From Pseudobacillus wudalianchiensis (GTDB taxonomy: Bacteria; Bacillota; Bacilli; Bacillales; Domibacillaceae): a stretch of 64,000 nucleotides of DNA. The position numbers and the translations under genes were made by a program. A model generated the notes under the pieces. It saw only the letters and a list, made by a program, of their open reading frames with translations. It ran no database searches and was not told the origin of the DNA. The stretch is taken from contig NZ_MAYT01000028.1 in the NCBI RefSeq assembly GCF_001685015.1, forward strand, positions 62,001 through 126,000. Direction: 5' to 3'. The first letter of the stretch is position 1. The number at the start of each line of letters is the position of its first letter. Shown here in pieces: positions 17,263 through 29,083 of the stretch.

Positions 17263-18198
17263 TTATTTAAATTGAATATCCCTTGATTCGATCATCAATA
17301 ATTCCTCGTATTTGTAGTTACTATCATTTAGCAGGCGAACGGCTTGTGCTCGTGTAGCTTTTTCAATTAAATTACGAACATATCTGCCATTGGAGAATGT
17401 CTGATAATTCCCTTCTCTTACCCTTGCAAAATGTTCGCGCAGCTTCATTTTGGCTTCTTTGCTAAATTTATATTCTTTTTCGGCAGCCATCTTTTCCGCA
17501 ATCGCCATTAGCTGTTCCGGCCGGTAATCGGGAAATTGAAAGACGAGCGGAAAACGGGATTCCAATCCAGGGTTTAAGGTAAAAAAGTGATTCATCTCTC
17601 TTGGGTATCCCGCTAATATTAAGATAAACTCATTTTGCTTGTCTTCCATATGTTTAACGAGCGTATCAATGGCTTCCTTGCCAAAATCCTTTTCGCCTCC
17701 CCGTCCTAATGAGTAAGCCTCGTCAATAAATAAAATGCCTCCCATCGCTTTTTTGATTAATTCTCTTGTTTTCTGTGCAGTATGCCCGATATATTCACCG
17801 ACGAGATCGGCACGCTCTGCCTCTATCAAATGCCCTTTAGATAATACTTTCATTTCAAAAAACAATTTCCCAATAATGCGGGCAGCTGTTGTTTTTCCTG
17901 TGCCTGGATTTCCTTTAAACATCATGTGCAACACTTGCTTTCCTGCTTTCAAACCGCTTTCTTCTCTTTTTTTACTAATAAAGATCCAAGCATAAATTTC
18001 CCGGATCATTTTCTTTAAGTCTTCAAGTCCAACTAAAGCATCCAGCTCACTTTCCACCTTTTTTAATACCGCATGCTCAGAAGAACTAGACCATGCATAA
18101 GAGCGTTCTTCACGGACTGGCTGCTGGATGCGGTCATTTTTGGTGTGCAGCACAACATTAATTTGGCCGTTGTCTTTCATACGGATTGGCTGCTTCAT
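17263..18198 (-). CDS. spoVK: Stage V sporulation AAA+ ATPase SpoVK
   Basis: A mother-cell AAA+ ATPase needed for late spore maturation, of the CbbX/SpoVK family. The 311-residue protein has Walker A FKGNPGTGKTTAARI, Walker B GGILFIDEAYSLGRGG, sensor ILILAGYPREMNHFF and the C-terminal GRYVRNLIEKATRAQA lid. ATG at 18198 is used, preceded by GGTGGGG at a suitable distance; a longer frame to 18261 has no ribosome site. The length is near Bacillus SpoVK (about 322). It lies downstream of hfq, as in Bacillus, while its usual neighbour hflX is separated by the leucine operon. Confidence 0.93.
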   Translation of the reverse strand: MKQPIRMKDNGQINVVLHTKNDRIQQPVREERSYAWSSSSEHAVLKKVESELDALVGLEDLKKMIREIYAWIFISKKREESGLKAGKQVLHMMFKGNPGTGKTTAARIIGKLFFEMKVLSKGHLIEAERADLVGEYIGHTAQKTRELIKKAMGGILFIDEAYSLGRGGEKDFGKEAIDTLVKHMEDKQNEFILILAGYPREMNHFFTLNPGLESRFPLVFQFPDYRPEQLMAIAEKMAAEKEYKFSKEAKMKLREHFARVREGNYQTFSNGRYVRNLIEKATRAQAVRLLNDSNYKYEELLMIESRDIQFK

Positions 18199-18317
18199 CT
18201 CTATCACCCCACCAAGCTTGACGTAAGCCGTCGCATATTGTCTTTTTTTGCGCTTTCCCAAGAAATAATTTCTCTCTTTACAGTCTATTCATGCTAAAAG
18301 TAAACATACGTCTTTCT

Positions 18318-18354
18318 GCATATAAAAAACGTGTACAAAAGCCTGTACACGTTT
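18318..18354 (-). terminator. Terminator after hfq
   Basis: AAACGTGTAC (18327-18336) pairs perfectly with GTACACGTTT (18345-18354). On the minus strand the stem runs into TTTTTTATATG, 10 bp past the hfq stop. Confidence 0.85.
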
Positions 18355-18363
18355 AAAGGATCA

Positions 18364-18597
18364 TTATTCTTGTTCTTCTAAAGAAATTTGTACGTTTCGT
18401 TGAGGAGCAAATGTAGAGATAGCGTGTTTATAAACAAGCTGCTGCTTTCCGTCTGATTCAAACAAAACAGTAAAGTTATCAAAACCTTTTATGTAGCCAC
18501 GCAATTGAAATCCATTTAATAAAAATACTGTGACGAGCGTCCCGTCTTTTCGAAGCTGATTTAGAAATTGGTCTTGGATATTGATCCCTTGTTTCAT
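18364..18597 (-). CDS. hfq: RNA-binding protein Hfq
   Basis: An Sm-like hexameric RNA chaperone of 77 residues. The Sm1 motif ([24 protein letters not shown]) and Sm2 motif ([12 protein letters not shown]) are complete, and the short N-terminus [12 protein letters not shown] is typical. Gram-positive Hfq proteins are short, and this one matches. It lies about 40 bp downstream of miaA, the conserved arrangement, and ends in a strong terminator. Confidence 0.97.
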   Translation of the reverse strand: MKQGINIQDQFLNQLRKDGTLVTVFLLNGFQLRGYIKGFDNFTVLFESDGKQQLVYKHAISTFAPQRNVQISLEEQE

Positions 18598-18636
18598 ATC
18601 TTTTCCTCCTCTTTCTATCTGTACTTATTACTAATT

Positions 18637-19590
18637 CTATTTTAAATGCAGCTTTCCTGCTACAAAATCCGAAATTTCTTTTATTTTTTCCGGACGCTTC
18701 TCTTGATTAGACATGTCAAACCAATCCACGTCCATTTTATTTCGGAACCAGGTGAGCTGTCGCTTAGCATAATTACGCGAATTTTGTTTTAATTGCTCGA
18801 CAGCTTGTTCCAACGTTGCTTCACCTCTTAAATAGCCAAACAATTCTTTATAGCCAATCGCCTGCACAGCTTGACCGCTTCGGATACCATTTTCCCAAAG
18901 CCGTTTTACTTCTTCAAGCAAGCCAGCTTCCATCATGATGTCTACTCTATGATTAATACGGCTATAAAGCATTTCCCGGTCCATTGTAAGTCCAATTAAC
19001 GCTGTCTCATATAATAATTCCTCTGGCTGATGGCTTTGCTGCTCAGACATCCTTTTTCCCGTCGACTGAAAGACCTCCAATGCGCGAATAACCCTTCTTA
19101 CATTATTTGGATGAATCGCAGCAGCCGCTTTTGGATCTACTCTCTTCAGCTTTTCATGAAGAGCTTCTTTTCCTAGTTGTTCAGCTTCTTTTTCTAACGC
19201 CTCACGCAATTGCGGATCGCCGCCGGTTTCCGAAAACTGATAATCATAAATAACGGATTGAATATACAAACCAGTGCCGCCAACAATAATAGGCAAACAT
19301 CCTTTATCGGTGATCTCTGTTATTTTTCTCCTGACTAGCTGTTGGAATTCAGCGGCCGAAAACGACTCATCAGGCTCTTTAATATTAATTAAATGATGGG
19401 GAACCCCATCCATCTCTTCAGGAGTAATTTTAGCGGTGCCGATGTCCATTCCTTTATAAATCTGCATGGAATCCCCACTGATGACCTCTCCATTGAAGCG
19501 CTTAGCTAAATAAAGGCTTAACGCCGTTTTACCGACCGCAGTCGGTCCGATGATCACGATAAGTTTTTCCCGCTGATGCAATCTTTTCAC
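18637..19590 (-). CDS. miaA: tRNA dimethylallyltransferase MiaA
   Basis: Adds the dimethylallyl group to N6 of A37 in tRNAs reading codons that begin with U. The 317-residue protein has the P-loop GPTAVGKT at residues 15-22, the DSMQIYKGMDIGTAK block, PHHLI, and the tRNA-contact segment GIRSGQAVQAIGYKEL. MiaB, encoded later in this window, thiolates the product, so both steps of ms2i6A synthesis are present. Its own start is preceded by a plain intergenic stretch of about 130 bp after glpD. Confidence 0.97.
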   Translation of the reverse strand: MKRLHQREKLIVIIGPTAVGKTALSLYLAKRFNGEVISGDSMQIYKGMDIGTAKITPEEMDGVPHHLINIKEPDESFSAAEFQQLVRRKITEITDKGCLPIIVGGTGLYIQSVIYDYQFSETGGDPQLREALEKEAEQLGKEALHEKLKRVDPKAAAAIHPNNVRRVIRALEVFQSTGKRMSEQQSHQPEELLYETALIGLTMDREMLYSRINHRVDIMMEAGLLEEVKRLWENGIRSGQAVQAIGYKELFGYLRGEATLEQAVEQLKQNSRNYAKRQLTWFRNKMDVDWFDMSNQEKRPEKIKEISDFVAGKLHLK

Positions 19591-19721
19591 TGCCTTTACC
19601 GATTTTTCTCTTATCGTACCATACGTACAATCAGTTATTAAAGCTAATACTCCATTCTCACCGTTTTTTTTATTTTTAAACCTAAAAAAGAAAATCAGTT
19701 TTCGCCACGCAACGTTTGCTA

Positions 19722-21374
19722 TTACTGACGGCTATCAATCGGTCTGTGTGCGACGCTTATTTCTTCATTCAGTTCCGCTAAATAAAGCTGAGTCATAGAG
19801 GAAGACCAGGAGAACCACTCTGCCATTGCAGCAGCTACTTGTTCTTTATATTTTTTCACTTCATGTATTTGAAAAAATAGCTTTCCTGTTCGACGGATGA
19901 AGAAATCTGCCGGCTTCCATACCATTTCATGATGGACCGCGTACTGTAACTGAGCATACATGACTCTCGGAAGATCCGTTTGATCCGTATCTTGCGTACA
20001 GGCAAATACCTGGTCTACATTAGACCCATACATGCCCGCCAAATATTCTCCCTCCTGTTTTGAGAATCCGGATGCCACAGCCTCCTCGCCCTTTTGTTCA
20101 ATAAACGAACGAAGCTGAGCGGCCCCTCCAATGTCGCCTCCTGATACCGGCAAATGCTTTGTCTGGCACTTTTCGTAGGTTTCCCCCGTTTGGCTGCTTA
20201 ATCGCGTAGACACTCGATCTACAACCGTTTCTGCCATCCTCCGGTAACCAGTCAGCTTGCCACCCGCAATGGTGATTAACCCGCTTGCCCCTTCCCAAAT
20301 TTCATCCTTGCGAGATATTTCGGAAGGGTCTTTGCCTTCTTCATAGATTAATGGGCGCACACCCGCCCAGCTCGATTCTACATCTTCATCATAGATTTGT
20401 ACGTCAGGAAACATATAATGAATGGCTTCTAGCAAATAATCGCGGTCTGCTGCGAGCATTTTGGGCTGAGCGATTTCCTTATCATAAAACGTATCTGTCG
20501 TACCGACATACGTCTTTCCATCACGCGGAATCGCAAAAATCATTCTTCCATCGGGAGAGTCGAAATATACCGCTTGTTTTAACGGAAACTTCGATTGATC
20601 GATGACAATATGAACACCTTTTGTGAGCTTAAGATACTTATTGTTAATCGAGTAGTCCTGTTTACGGACTTCATCTACCCATGGGCCTGCAGCATTTACG
20701 ATGATTTTTGCTTTTATCTCCAGCTGTTGGTCTGTCAATAGATCCTTTGCCTGAAGGCCCGTCACCTTGCCATTTTCATATGTGAATGTCTCTGCCTTTA
20801 CATAATTAACCGCTGCAGCTCCTCGTTCAACTGCTTTTTTCATAACTTCTATCGTCAGACGGGCATCATCTGTACGATACTCAACATAATATCCGCCGCC
20901 AACTAATCCTTCTCTCTTAATAAGCGGCTCTTTTCTTAACGTTTCTTCCACTGTCAGCATCTTTCTTCGTTCCGTTTTTTTAACGCCGGCTAGAAAATCA
21001 TACACGCGCAAACCAATTTCTGTCGTGAATTTGCCGAATGTTCCCCCTTCATGCATCGGAAGCAGCATCCACTCTGGAGTTGTCACATGCGGTCCATTTT
21101 CATAGACGATCGCCCGCTCTTTGCCTACCTCGGCTACGACACCAATCTCCAACTGTTTCAAATACCGCAATCCGCCATGAACCAGCTTGGTTGAACGGCT
21201 CGAAGTGCCTGCTGCGAAATCCTGCATGTCTATGACTGCCGTTTTAATTCCTCTTGCTGCAGCATCAAGTGCGATACCAGCACCTGTAATTCCGCCTCCG
21301 ATGATAAGAAGATCAAATTCTTCTGCCTGCAGAGAATCCAGCCACTCCTCACGTTTCAAATTTGAAAATATCAT
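19722..21374 (-). CDS. glpD: Aerobic glycerol-3-phosphate dehydrogenase GlpD
   Basis: A membrane-associated FAD enzyme that oxidises glycerol-3-phosphate to dihydroxyacetone phosphate and passes electrons to quinone. It has 550 residues with the dinucleotide-binding motif [21 protein letters not shown] near residue 20, [17 protein letters not shown], and [15 protein letters not shown] near residue 360. The C-terminal helical domain is complete. It lies about 157 bp downstream of glpK with a leader hairpin between, which suggests separate antitermination control by GlpP, an RNA-binding regulator known from Bacillus but not encoded in this window. Confidence 0.97.
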   Translation of the reverse strand: MIFSNLKREEWLDSLQAEEFDLLIIGGGITGAGIALDAAARGIKTAVIDMQDFAAGTSSRSTKLVHGGLRYLKQLEIGVVAEVGKERAIVYENGPHVTTPEWMLLPMHEGGTFGKFTTEIGLRVYDFLAGVKKTERRKMLTVEETLRKEPLIKREGLVGGGYYVEYRTDDARLTIEVMKKAVERGAAAVNYVKAETFTYENGKVTGLQAKDLLTDQQLEIKAKIIVNAAGPWVDEVRKQDYSINNKYLKLTKGVHIVIDQSKFPLKQAVYFDSPDGRMIFAIPRDGKTYVGTTDTFYDKEIAQPKMLAADRDYLLEAIHYMFPDVQIYDEDVESSWAGVRPLIYEEGKDPSEISRKDEIWEGASGLITIAGGKLTGYRRMAETVVDRVSTRLSSQTGETYEKCQTKHLPVSGGDIGGAAQLRSFIEQKGEEAVASGFSKQEGEYLAGMYGSNVDQVFACTQDTDQTDLPRVMYAQLQYAVHHEMVWKPADFFIRRTGKLFFQIHEVKKYKEQVAAAMAEWFSWSSSMTQLYLAELNEEISVAHRPIDSRQ

Positions 21375-21421
21375 CAGCTTCCCTCCAATCCTTAAAATAC
21401 CCTATCTTCGGCAGAGCAAAC

Positions 21422-21477
21422 GGAAAAGAGACCTGTCAAAACACAACGAGTACGGATCGTTACGCAGACAGATCTCT
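21422..21477 (-). promoter_or_regulatory. Leader terminator of glpD, probable GlpP antitermination site
   Basis: In the RNA sense, AGAGATCTGTC (21467-21477) pairs with GACAGGTCTCT (21427-21437) through one U-G pair and is followed by TTTTCC. Bacillus glpD has a similar leader terminator that glycerol-3-phosphate-bound GlpP overrides. Confidence 0.75.
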
Positions 21478-21531
21478 ATTCTTTCACTAGTCTATTCATT
21501 ACTATTTATATGAGCTGCTTTCCTAAAAGTT

Positions 21532-23055
<1,524 letters not shown>

Positions 23056-23062
23056 CTATTCT

Positions 23063-24343
23063 TTATAGCGGTACTGTTTTCTCCTTATTGACAGGCTTTC
23101 TGCCGTATAGAAAAAAGATGAGTGTCACGAATAAAAAGACGCTGCCGATGACGGTAAAAAAGCTAATGCTTTTAAACAACTGCAAAGCAAGTCCGCCTAA
23201 GTAGGGGCCAGTTAAACTGCCGATGCTGAAGGCCATGCCGCACAGCAGATTTCCTGTCGGCAAAAATTGTTTCGGCATTAAATCTGTCATAAAACTAATG
23301 CCGAGACTGAACGTAGAGCCAACCAACATACCAGCAAGGAAAATACAAGCTAATAGCAAATAATAAAAATGGTCAATAAAAGCAGCACTTGAGAATAACA
23401 CGGTCCCTGACAAAAGAACAACGGCTAGTATTGGTTTCCTACCATATTTATCACTCAATACCCCTAACGGAAACTGAAAAACGATGCCGCCAATCGCAAA
23501 GGACATTAAAATAACAGAAATCTCTTGAACAGATAATCCTGTCCGTACACCGTAAATGGGGTAAATGCCATTGAACGAGGATTCCAAAAATCCATAAGCA
23601 AATGTCGGCAGGAATGCAATCCAGCCATACCGGGAAGCTTCCCTAAACCGCTTTAGCGTCTCCCACATTGAATTGGTTTCCACATGCTGTTCAGGGAAGT
23701 CATTTTTAAGGAAAAATAAAAAGACCCAGCAAACAAGACAAAGCGCTCCCGAAAGAATAAACGGCAAAGATTCGCTATAATGGATGAGCCCCGTCATCAG
23801 CGGACCAATGGCAAAGCCCAGGCCAAAAAATAGCCCATAAAGCGAAATATTTCGGCCGCGCCGCTCCGGCGAAGAAAAGGATGTAATCCATGTTTGCGTG
23901 CCAAAGTGAAGAGCATGATCGCCTATCCCGATCAGCAGCCGCAAAATAAACCAGAACCAAAAAGATTTCCATAAAGGAAAGGCAAAGAGTGCGACGATCA
24001 CGAGCAATCCTCCCCCAACAATCACTGGTTTATAGCCGAATTGACGTAAAGGTTTTTCCATAAACGGGGAAACAAGCAATATTCCAATATATAAGCCGGT
24101 CGCATTTAATCCGTTTAACGAAGCGGATAGCCCTTCCTTCTCAAACAAAACAGCGATTAGCGGAAGCAGCATCCCCTGGCTGAATCCGGAGATAGCAATA
24201 ATACTAACGAGCACACGTAATCGAAAACTTTCACCTGCATTTACTATCACAACTTTTTTCACCTCTTGTACATTCCGTAGAACAGTCCTGCAGCAGCCTA
24301 ATCCATAAAGAGCCCGCATTTCTTTCAGGCTGTTAACAAACAT
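23063..24343 (-). CDS. MFS transporter upstream of glpK
   Basis: A 12-helix major facilitator of about 395-426 residues. Segments such as VLVSIIAISGFSQGMLLPLIAVLF (helix 1) and the inter-helix motif LSDKYGRKPILAVVLLSG (motif A of the second half) are clear. Two starts are possible: ATG 24343 with AAGGA 5 nt upstream, or GTG 24250 with AGGTG 9 nt upstream; the second gives the usual short N-terminus before helix 1. It is the first gene in front of glpK and glpD. It resembles drug-type exporters more than a glycerol channel, so its substrate is open. Confidence 0.85.
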   Translation of the reverse strand: MFVNSLKEMRALYGLGCCRTVLRNVQEVKKVVIVNAGESFRLRVLVSIIAISGFSQGMLLPLIAVLFEKEGLSASLNGLNATGLYIGILLVSPFMEKPLRQFGYKPVIVGGGLLVIVALFAFPLWKSFWFWFILRLLIGIGDHALHFGTQTWITSFSSPERRGRNISLYGLFFGLGFAIGPLMTGLIHYSESLPFILSGALCLVCWVFLFFLKNDFPEQHVETNSMWETLKRFREASRYGWIAFLPTFAYGFLESSFNGIYPIYGVRTGLSVQEISVILMSFAIGGIVFQFPLGVLSDKYGRKPILAVVLLSGTVLFSSAAFIDHFYYLLLACIFLAGMLVGSTFSLGISFMTDLMPKQFLPTGNLLCGMAFSIGSLTGPYLGGLALQLFKSISFFTVIGSVFLFVTLIFFLYGRKPVNKEKTVPL

Positions 24344-24526
24344 TTGCTTCCTTCATTGCTCTCGTGTCGGAGCCCTCGTAAGGTAAGACACCCGTGTTCA
24401 CATAACCTGAAGTACTGTTGTCTACAATCTCTTTTTCTATATTAGGCTATTTCCCTTCGAACGTATAGAGCGTTAACTAGACGAAATGATTTATTTTAGG
24501 CTATTTTGGAAAAGTTTAACTTATCC

Positions 24527-24557
24527 TTGTACTTCATGTAACGTCATGTTTTAGAAT
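24527..24557 (+). promoter_or_regulatory. MerR-type promoter with 19-bp spacer
   Basis: TTGTAC (24527-24532) and TAGAAT (24552-24557) are separated by 19 bp, the stretched spacing typical of promoters that MerR-family activators untwist. The spacer holds a direct repeat, TCATGT-aacg-TCATGT. Confidence 0.65.
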
Positions 24558-24587
24558 GAATCTAGTAGATGAATGGAGGAGAGCAAG

Positions 24588-25343
24588 CTGGAAAAAAGAT
24601 ACACGATTGGCGAGTTTAGAAAATTAAGCGGCCTGACAGCTCGAACCTTGCAATATTACGATGAAATCGGTATTTTAACAGCCAGACGGACAGCGGGCGG
24701 CCATCGTTATTATCAAGAACAGGATCTCTCAACCCTTCAAAAAATTGTTTCCTTTAAGTTTTTAGGATTTTCACTTGGAGACATTGCCAATTTTATTCAT
24801 AAAGACATATGGAATGAAAAAGACTCACTGATCTTTCAGCATGATCTCATGAAAAGAAAGCGCGAACAGCTAAATGACGTGATCCGGCTGCTCACTCTTG
24901 CGATTGATCAAATGGAAAAAGGCGGCATCCTGCATACAGATATATTCATTTCGATGATTAATCATGTTCAAATGGAAGATCACCATAAAAGCTGGATGAA
25001 ATCTCTCGTACCTGCCCCATACGTGGATGAATTATTTAACCGAGTAAAGAGCAACCAGGAAGAAATTGAAAAAAAGGCGATGAATTTGTTTTCACGCATA
25101 AAAGAAATGGCCTTTTCAGACCCGACAAGCAGAGCTGTCGAACAATTAGTAACAGAATTGATGGAACCGGCAACAGAAGTAGCTGGTGATGATCTTGAGC
25201 GGCTGGAAAAGCTTTTTGCCACTGATCTTGAAGGAGACCCATGGTTGTTTCCTTATCCATTCAGTCCTGAAGAAGAGAAGTGGCTCGAACAAGTCATGAT
25301 GTATTATTCGGAAAAGGAGAAGATAGAAAGTGGAGAAGCCTGA
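24588..25343 (+). CDS. MerR-family transcriptional regulator
   Basis: An activator or repressor of about 251 residues with an N-terminal winged helix (YTIGEFRKLSGLTARTLQYYDEIGIL) and the helix RRTAGGHRYYQEQDLSTLQKI, followed by a long dimerisation helix and a C-terminal region of about 140 residues that may bind ligand. GGAGG at 24575-24579 lies 8 nt before CTG 24588, whereas the ATG at 24573 overlaps the ribosome site and sits only about 15 nt after the -10 box; CTG is therefore the better-supported start. It overlaps the ABC exporter gene by 14 bp, so it probably controls its own operon in response to a drug. Effector unknown. Confidence 0.88.
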   Translation: MEKRYTIGEFRKLSGLTARTLQYYDEIGILTARRTAGGHRYYQEQDLSTLQKIVSFKFLGFSLGDIANFIHKDIWNEKDSLIFQHDLMKRKREQLNDVIRLLTLAIDQMEKGGILHTDIFISMINHVQMEDHHKSWMKSLVPAPYVDELFNRVKSNQEEIEKKAMNLFSRIKEMAFSDPTSRAVEQLVTELMEPATEVAGDDLERLEKLFATDLEGDPWLFPYPFSPEEEKWLEQVMMYYSEKEKIESGEA

Positions 25344-27072
25344 GCAAACAAACTTTCAGCAATGGAAGCCATTTGTACACTTATTTACAAGAGCTCGCCT
25401 GCCAAAGCGGCTCATTTTCGCTGCGATCCTGTTGAGCATAGCTGAAACACTAGCCGGATTGATCGTTCCTTTATTTACAAAGGACCTTGTTGATCAGCTC
25501 GCTCACAATAAGCTGCAGCTATCTGTCATTCTTTTTCTTGCCGGCAGCTTTCTCGTTCAAACGATTTCCGGCGGTTTCTCTTATTACTTAATGAGTTACA
25601 TTGGAGAGGCCGTTGTTTCTTCGGTGCGGAGACGGTTATGGAACCAGGTGCTTGAGCTGCCTGTTTCTTATTTTGACGAGCATGAGTCCGGTGAAACGAT
25701 GAGCCGGATTACACAAGATACAAACACAGTGAAAGCATTGATTGTCCAGCATCTCGTTTCCTTTGTCACCGGCATTATTTCAATTGCTGGCGCAGTCGTT
25801 ATTTTACTTTTCATTGATTGGAAAATGACAGTGATTATGCTGCTCGCCGTTCCTGTTTCTATTTTGATCATCATGCCGCTCGGACGGAAAATGTACCGTA
25901 TTTCCAAAGATACACAAACGGAAATGGCGGGCTTTTCAGCTGATCTCGGACGGGTGCTCACAGATATTCGTCTCGTTAAGGCATATAGTGCGGAAGAGGC
26001 AGAAGGAGCAAAAGGGTTTGCCCGAATTCAAGAGCTTTTTCGTTATGGCTTAAGAGAGGCTCGGATTCAAGCTGTTATTTCTCCTTTTATGACAGTGGTG
26101 ATGATGTTGGTTCTTGTCGTATTAATCGGTTACGGCGGCGTGCGGGTTGCCTCTGGCGCTCTCACAGCCGGTTCACTCGTCGCTATTATTATTTATATGT
26201 TTCAAATTGTGATTCCCTTTAGCCAAATGGCCTCTTTTTTCACTGCTTTTCAAAAAGCAATGGGAGCCACTGACAGAATTCAATCCATTCTCACACTAGA
26301 AAAAGAATCGGAAATAGCCGGCTTGCCTGTCACAGAGCCGGCACAAGATTTGTTCATTAACAATGTCAGCTTCGGTTACGATGACCATCGCGCGGTCCTG
26401 AAGGAGATGAACCTTCAAATTCCAGCAGGAAAAACAACCGCCTTTGTTGGTCCGAGCGGCAGTGGAAAAACGACTCTTTTTGCCTTGCTTGAACGTTTTT
26501 ACGAACCTTCGAATGGAAAAATTTTATTGGGAAAACAGCCTATCAATGAATTTAATCTTCACTCATGGCGCACATCCATTGGGTATGTTTCTCAAGAAAG
26601 CCCTATTATGTCCGGTACGATCCGTGACAACATTTGCTATGGCATGGAGGGAGAAATTAAAGAGGAAGATATAAAAAAAGCAGCAAAGCTAGCGAATGCA
26701 GCAGAGTTTATCGAGAGGTTCCCTGACCAATACGAAACAGCGGTCGGTGAACGCGGCATCAAACTCTCAGGCGGCCAGCGACAGCGGATCGCCATTGCCC
26801 GGGCTTTTATGCGCAACCCGCAAATTCTGCTTCTTGACGAAGCTACTTCCAATTTAGACAGTGACTCAGAACGGCTTGTTCAAAAAGCACTCGACCAATT
26901 AATGACCGGCCGGACAACTCTTGTCATTGCCCACCGTCTGTCTACTATCGTGAACGCCGACCAAATCGTCGTCATCGAACACGGAAAGATTACCGGCATT
27001 GGCACACATGACACACTGTCTCACACTCATGCACTTTATCAAAAACTAGCCAGCCAGCAATTCACATCGTGA
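25330..27072 (+). CDS. ABC multidrug exporter (BmrA/LmrA type half-transporter)
   Basis: A homodimeric ATP-driven exporter of 580 residues: a six-helix transmembrane domain (residues about 20-315) and a C-terminal nucleotide-binding domain with Walker A VGPSGSGKTT, the signature LSGGQRQRIAIARA, Walker B ILLLDEATSNLDS and H-loop IAHRLST. It starts at GTG 25330 inside the end of the MerR gene (14-bp overlap), behind AAGGAG. Close in size to Bacillus BmrA (589). The link with a MerR regulator suggests drug-induced expression; the substrate is not known. Confidence 0.92.
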   Translation: MEKPEQTNFQQWKPFVHLFTRARLPKRLIFAAILLSIAETLAGLIVPLFTKDLVDQLAHNKLQLSVILFLAGSFLVQTISGGFSYYLMSYIGEAVVSSVRRRLWNQVLELPVSYFDEHESGETMSRITQDTNTVKALIVQHLVSFVTGIISIAGAVVILLFIDWKMTVIMLLAVPVSILIIMPLGRKMYRISKDTQTEMAGFSADLGRVLTDIRLVKAYSAEEAEGAKGFARIQELFRYGLREARIQAVISPFMTVVMMLVLVVLIGYGGVRVASGALTAGSLVAIIIYMFQIVIPFSQMASFFTAFQKAMGATDRIQSILTLEKESEIAGLPVTEPAQDLFINNVSFGYDDHRAVLKEMNLQIPAGKTTAFVGPSGSGKTTLFALLERFYEPSNGKILLGKQPINEFNLHSWRTSIGYVSQESPIMSGTIRDNICYGMEGEIKEEDIKKAAKLANAAEFIERFPDQYETAVGERGIKLSGGQRQRIAIARAFMRNPQILLLDEATSNLDSDSERLVQKALDQLMTGRTTLVIAHRLSTIVNADQIVVIEHGKITGIGTHDTLSHTHALYQKLASQQFTS

Positions 27073-27082
27073 TCAACATTTT

Positions 27083-27124
27083 GAGGCCAGCCCCCGACGC
27101 ATTAGCGTGTCGGGGGCTGGCCTC
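27083..27124. terminator. GC-rich hairpin between convergent exporter and mutL
   Basis: A perfect 16-bp GC-rich stem (27083-27098 with 27109-27124, 10-nt loop) lies between the stop codons of two convergent genes. No long U-run follows on either strand, so its termination efficiency is uncertain. Confidence 0.65.
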
Positions 27125-27130
27125 CTTCCC

Positions 27131-29056
27131 TTACATAATTCTCTTAAACATCTTCTCAATCTCATAAGTCGAATAGTGAATGATGATCGGCCGGCCGTGC
27201 GGACAGGTAAATGGGTCGCTGCTATGGCGTAGATCATCGAGCAGCTGCTGGATTTCATCGTTGCGCAAATGATGATTGGCTTTAATAGACGCTTTGCAGC
27301 TCATCATAATAGCCGCTTCTTCCCGCAGTTTTTTTATGTCAACTTTTTTCATAAAGAGCATCTGCTCAATAATACCCTCAATCATTTGCTGTTCTTCCCC
27401 CTTAGGAAACCACTGCGGATGGGAATGAACAATAAAGGCCCTCTCGCCAAACGGCTCTAAAAATACACCGACACTTTCTAAATCCTGCAGGTGTTCGGAG
27501 ATTTTAATACAATCATCGGCTGAGTACTCAAGTGTAATCGGAACGAGCATCTCTTGCAGTTCTTTTTCGACTTGTCCTACTTTCTCCCGGAAAAATTCAT
27601 ACTTCAACCTTTCCTGAGCGGCATGCTGGTCAATCATATACAGTCCTTTTTCATTCTGGGCAAAAATATACGTGCCATGCATCTGCCCAATCGGATAAAG
27701 AGGCGGCAGTCTGCTTTCTTTCGTTTCATTTGCTATTTCCTCTAAAGGCGTCTCCGCAACAGTCTCCGCCTCCACCATAACGGTAGAGACAAATTCAGCC
27801 TGCTCCATGCTCTCCTCTTCTTCCTTCATCACTGCCGAGGCATAATCGTTCGTTTGATCCGTCTTCACTTCGTAAAGTTCTCTCGTATATAGCTCTTTCA
27901 TTTTATCCGCTGGCAGCAAGGTTTCACGACGCGATGCGGAAACTGGCTGAATAGCTTTCGGCGAGCTCCCTTCTTTCTCGACTTGCTTGCCGCTGTCATC
28001 AAAAGAAAGCTCCTGTTGCCGGGAGAACGGTTTTGCTTGTTTCACTGCCGGTGCTGCGGAAGGGATTAACGTTTCTTTTTGAAAAGCGGCCCGAATAGCG
28101 GCTGTCACGACTTCCTGGAGCTCTTGTTCTTTACTAAAACGCACTTCCAGCTTGGCAGGGTGAACATTTACATCGACAAGAATCGGATCCATCACGATGT
28201 TGACTAGAGCAATCGGGTACCTTCCAATTGGAAGCAGCGTATGATAGCCTTCTTGAATGGCTTTCGCCAAGCTGTAATTCTTAATGAATCTTCCATTAAC
28301 CATAACAGAAAGATAGTTTCTCGAAGCACGGGTAATTTCCGGTAAAGAAATCCAGCCTTCCACTTGGAAATCGAGAGAAGAAGCGGATAGCGGGATCATC
28401 TTTTTCGCCGTATTCAGCCCATAAATCGCTGCAAGCACTTGACGGACATCCCCATTTCCTGTCGTCCGCAAAAGCTCTCTGCCATTATGCCGAAGCCGAA
28501 TCGCTACCTCAGGATGAGCTAAAGCAAGCCTATTCACTACATCTGTTATATTTCCGAGCTCTGTATGAATCGTTTTCATATACTTCAAGCGTGCCGGCGT
28601 ATTAAAAAACAAGCCGGATACTTTTATATCGGTTCCTTTGCGGCTGGCGGCTGGCCCATGTTCTTGAACAATTCCTCCTGACAGGATAATTTCGGTTCCC
28701 GGCCCTTCACCTGTCCCCGTCGTCATCGAAAGTTCGGATACAGAAGCAATACTCGGCAGTGCCTCTCCCCGGAAGCCGAGCGTCCGGATACGGAATAAAT
28801 CATTTTCATCCTTAATTTTACTTGTCGCATGACGGGAAAAAGCTTTTAATACATCATCCGGCTCCATTCCCGCTCCGTTATCAAGAATACGGATGCTTTC
28901 AAGACCAGCCTCTTCTATGTCAATCTCAATGACCGTACTGTCCGCATCAATTGAATTTTCGACAAGTTCCTTCACGACAGAGGCGGGACGTTCTACTACT
29001 TCACCGGCAGCAATTTTATTCGAAAGCGTATCATCAAGCTGAATAATTTTTCCCAT
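27131..29056 (-). CDS. mutL: DNA mismatch repair protein MutL
   Basis: A GHKL ATPase and endonuclease of 641 residues that links MutS to downstream repair. The N-terminal ATP site shows NSIDAD, DNGAGM and [13 protein letters not shown]. The C-terminal endonuclease metal site is in [14 protein letters not shown] (family DQHAxxExxxxE) with [10 protein letters not shown] near the end. ATG at 29056 is chosen with AGGTG 6 nt upstream; a GTG three codons earlier overlaps that site. The linker (about residues 330-450) is variable. It follows mutS by 27 bp in the same operon. Confidence 0.96.
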   Translation of the reverse strand: MGKIIQLDDTLSNKIAAGEVVERPASVVKELVENSIDADSTVIEIDIEEAGLESIRILDNGAGMEPDDVLKAFSRHATSKIKDENDLFRIRTLGFRGEALPSIASVSELSMTTGTGEGPGTEIILSGGIVQEHGPAASRKGTDIKVSGLFFNTPARLKYMKTIHTELGNITDVVNRLALAHPEVAIRLRHNGRELLRTTGNGDVRQVLAAIYGLNTAKKMIPLSASSLDFQVEGWISLPEITRASRNYLSVMVNGRFIKNYSLAKAIQEGYHTLLPIGRYPIALVNIVMDPILVDVNVHPAKLEVRFSKEQELQEVVTAAIRAAFQKETLIPSAAPAVKQAKPFSRQQELSFDDSGKQVEKEGSSPKAIQPVSASRRETLLPADKMKELYTRELYEVKTDQTNDYASAVMKEEEESMEQAEFVSTVMVEAETVAETPLEEIANETKESRLPPLYPIGQMHGTYIFAQNEKGLYMIDQHAAQERLKYEFFREKVGQVEKELQEMLVPITLEYSADDCIKISEHLQDLESVGVFLEPFGERAFIVHSHPQWFPKGEEQQMIEGIIEQMLFMKKVDIKKLREEAAIMMSCKASIKANHHLRNDEIQQLLDDLRHSSDPFTCPHGRPIIIHYSTYEIEKMFKRIM

Positions 29057-29083
29057 TTGCTTCACCTGCTTTTCTTTGTCTGA

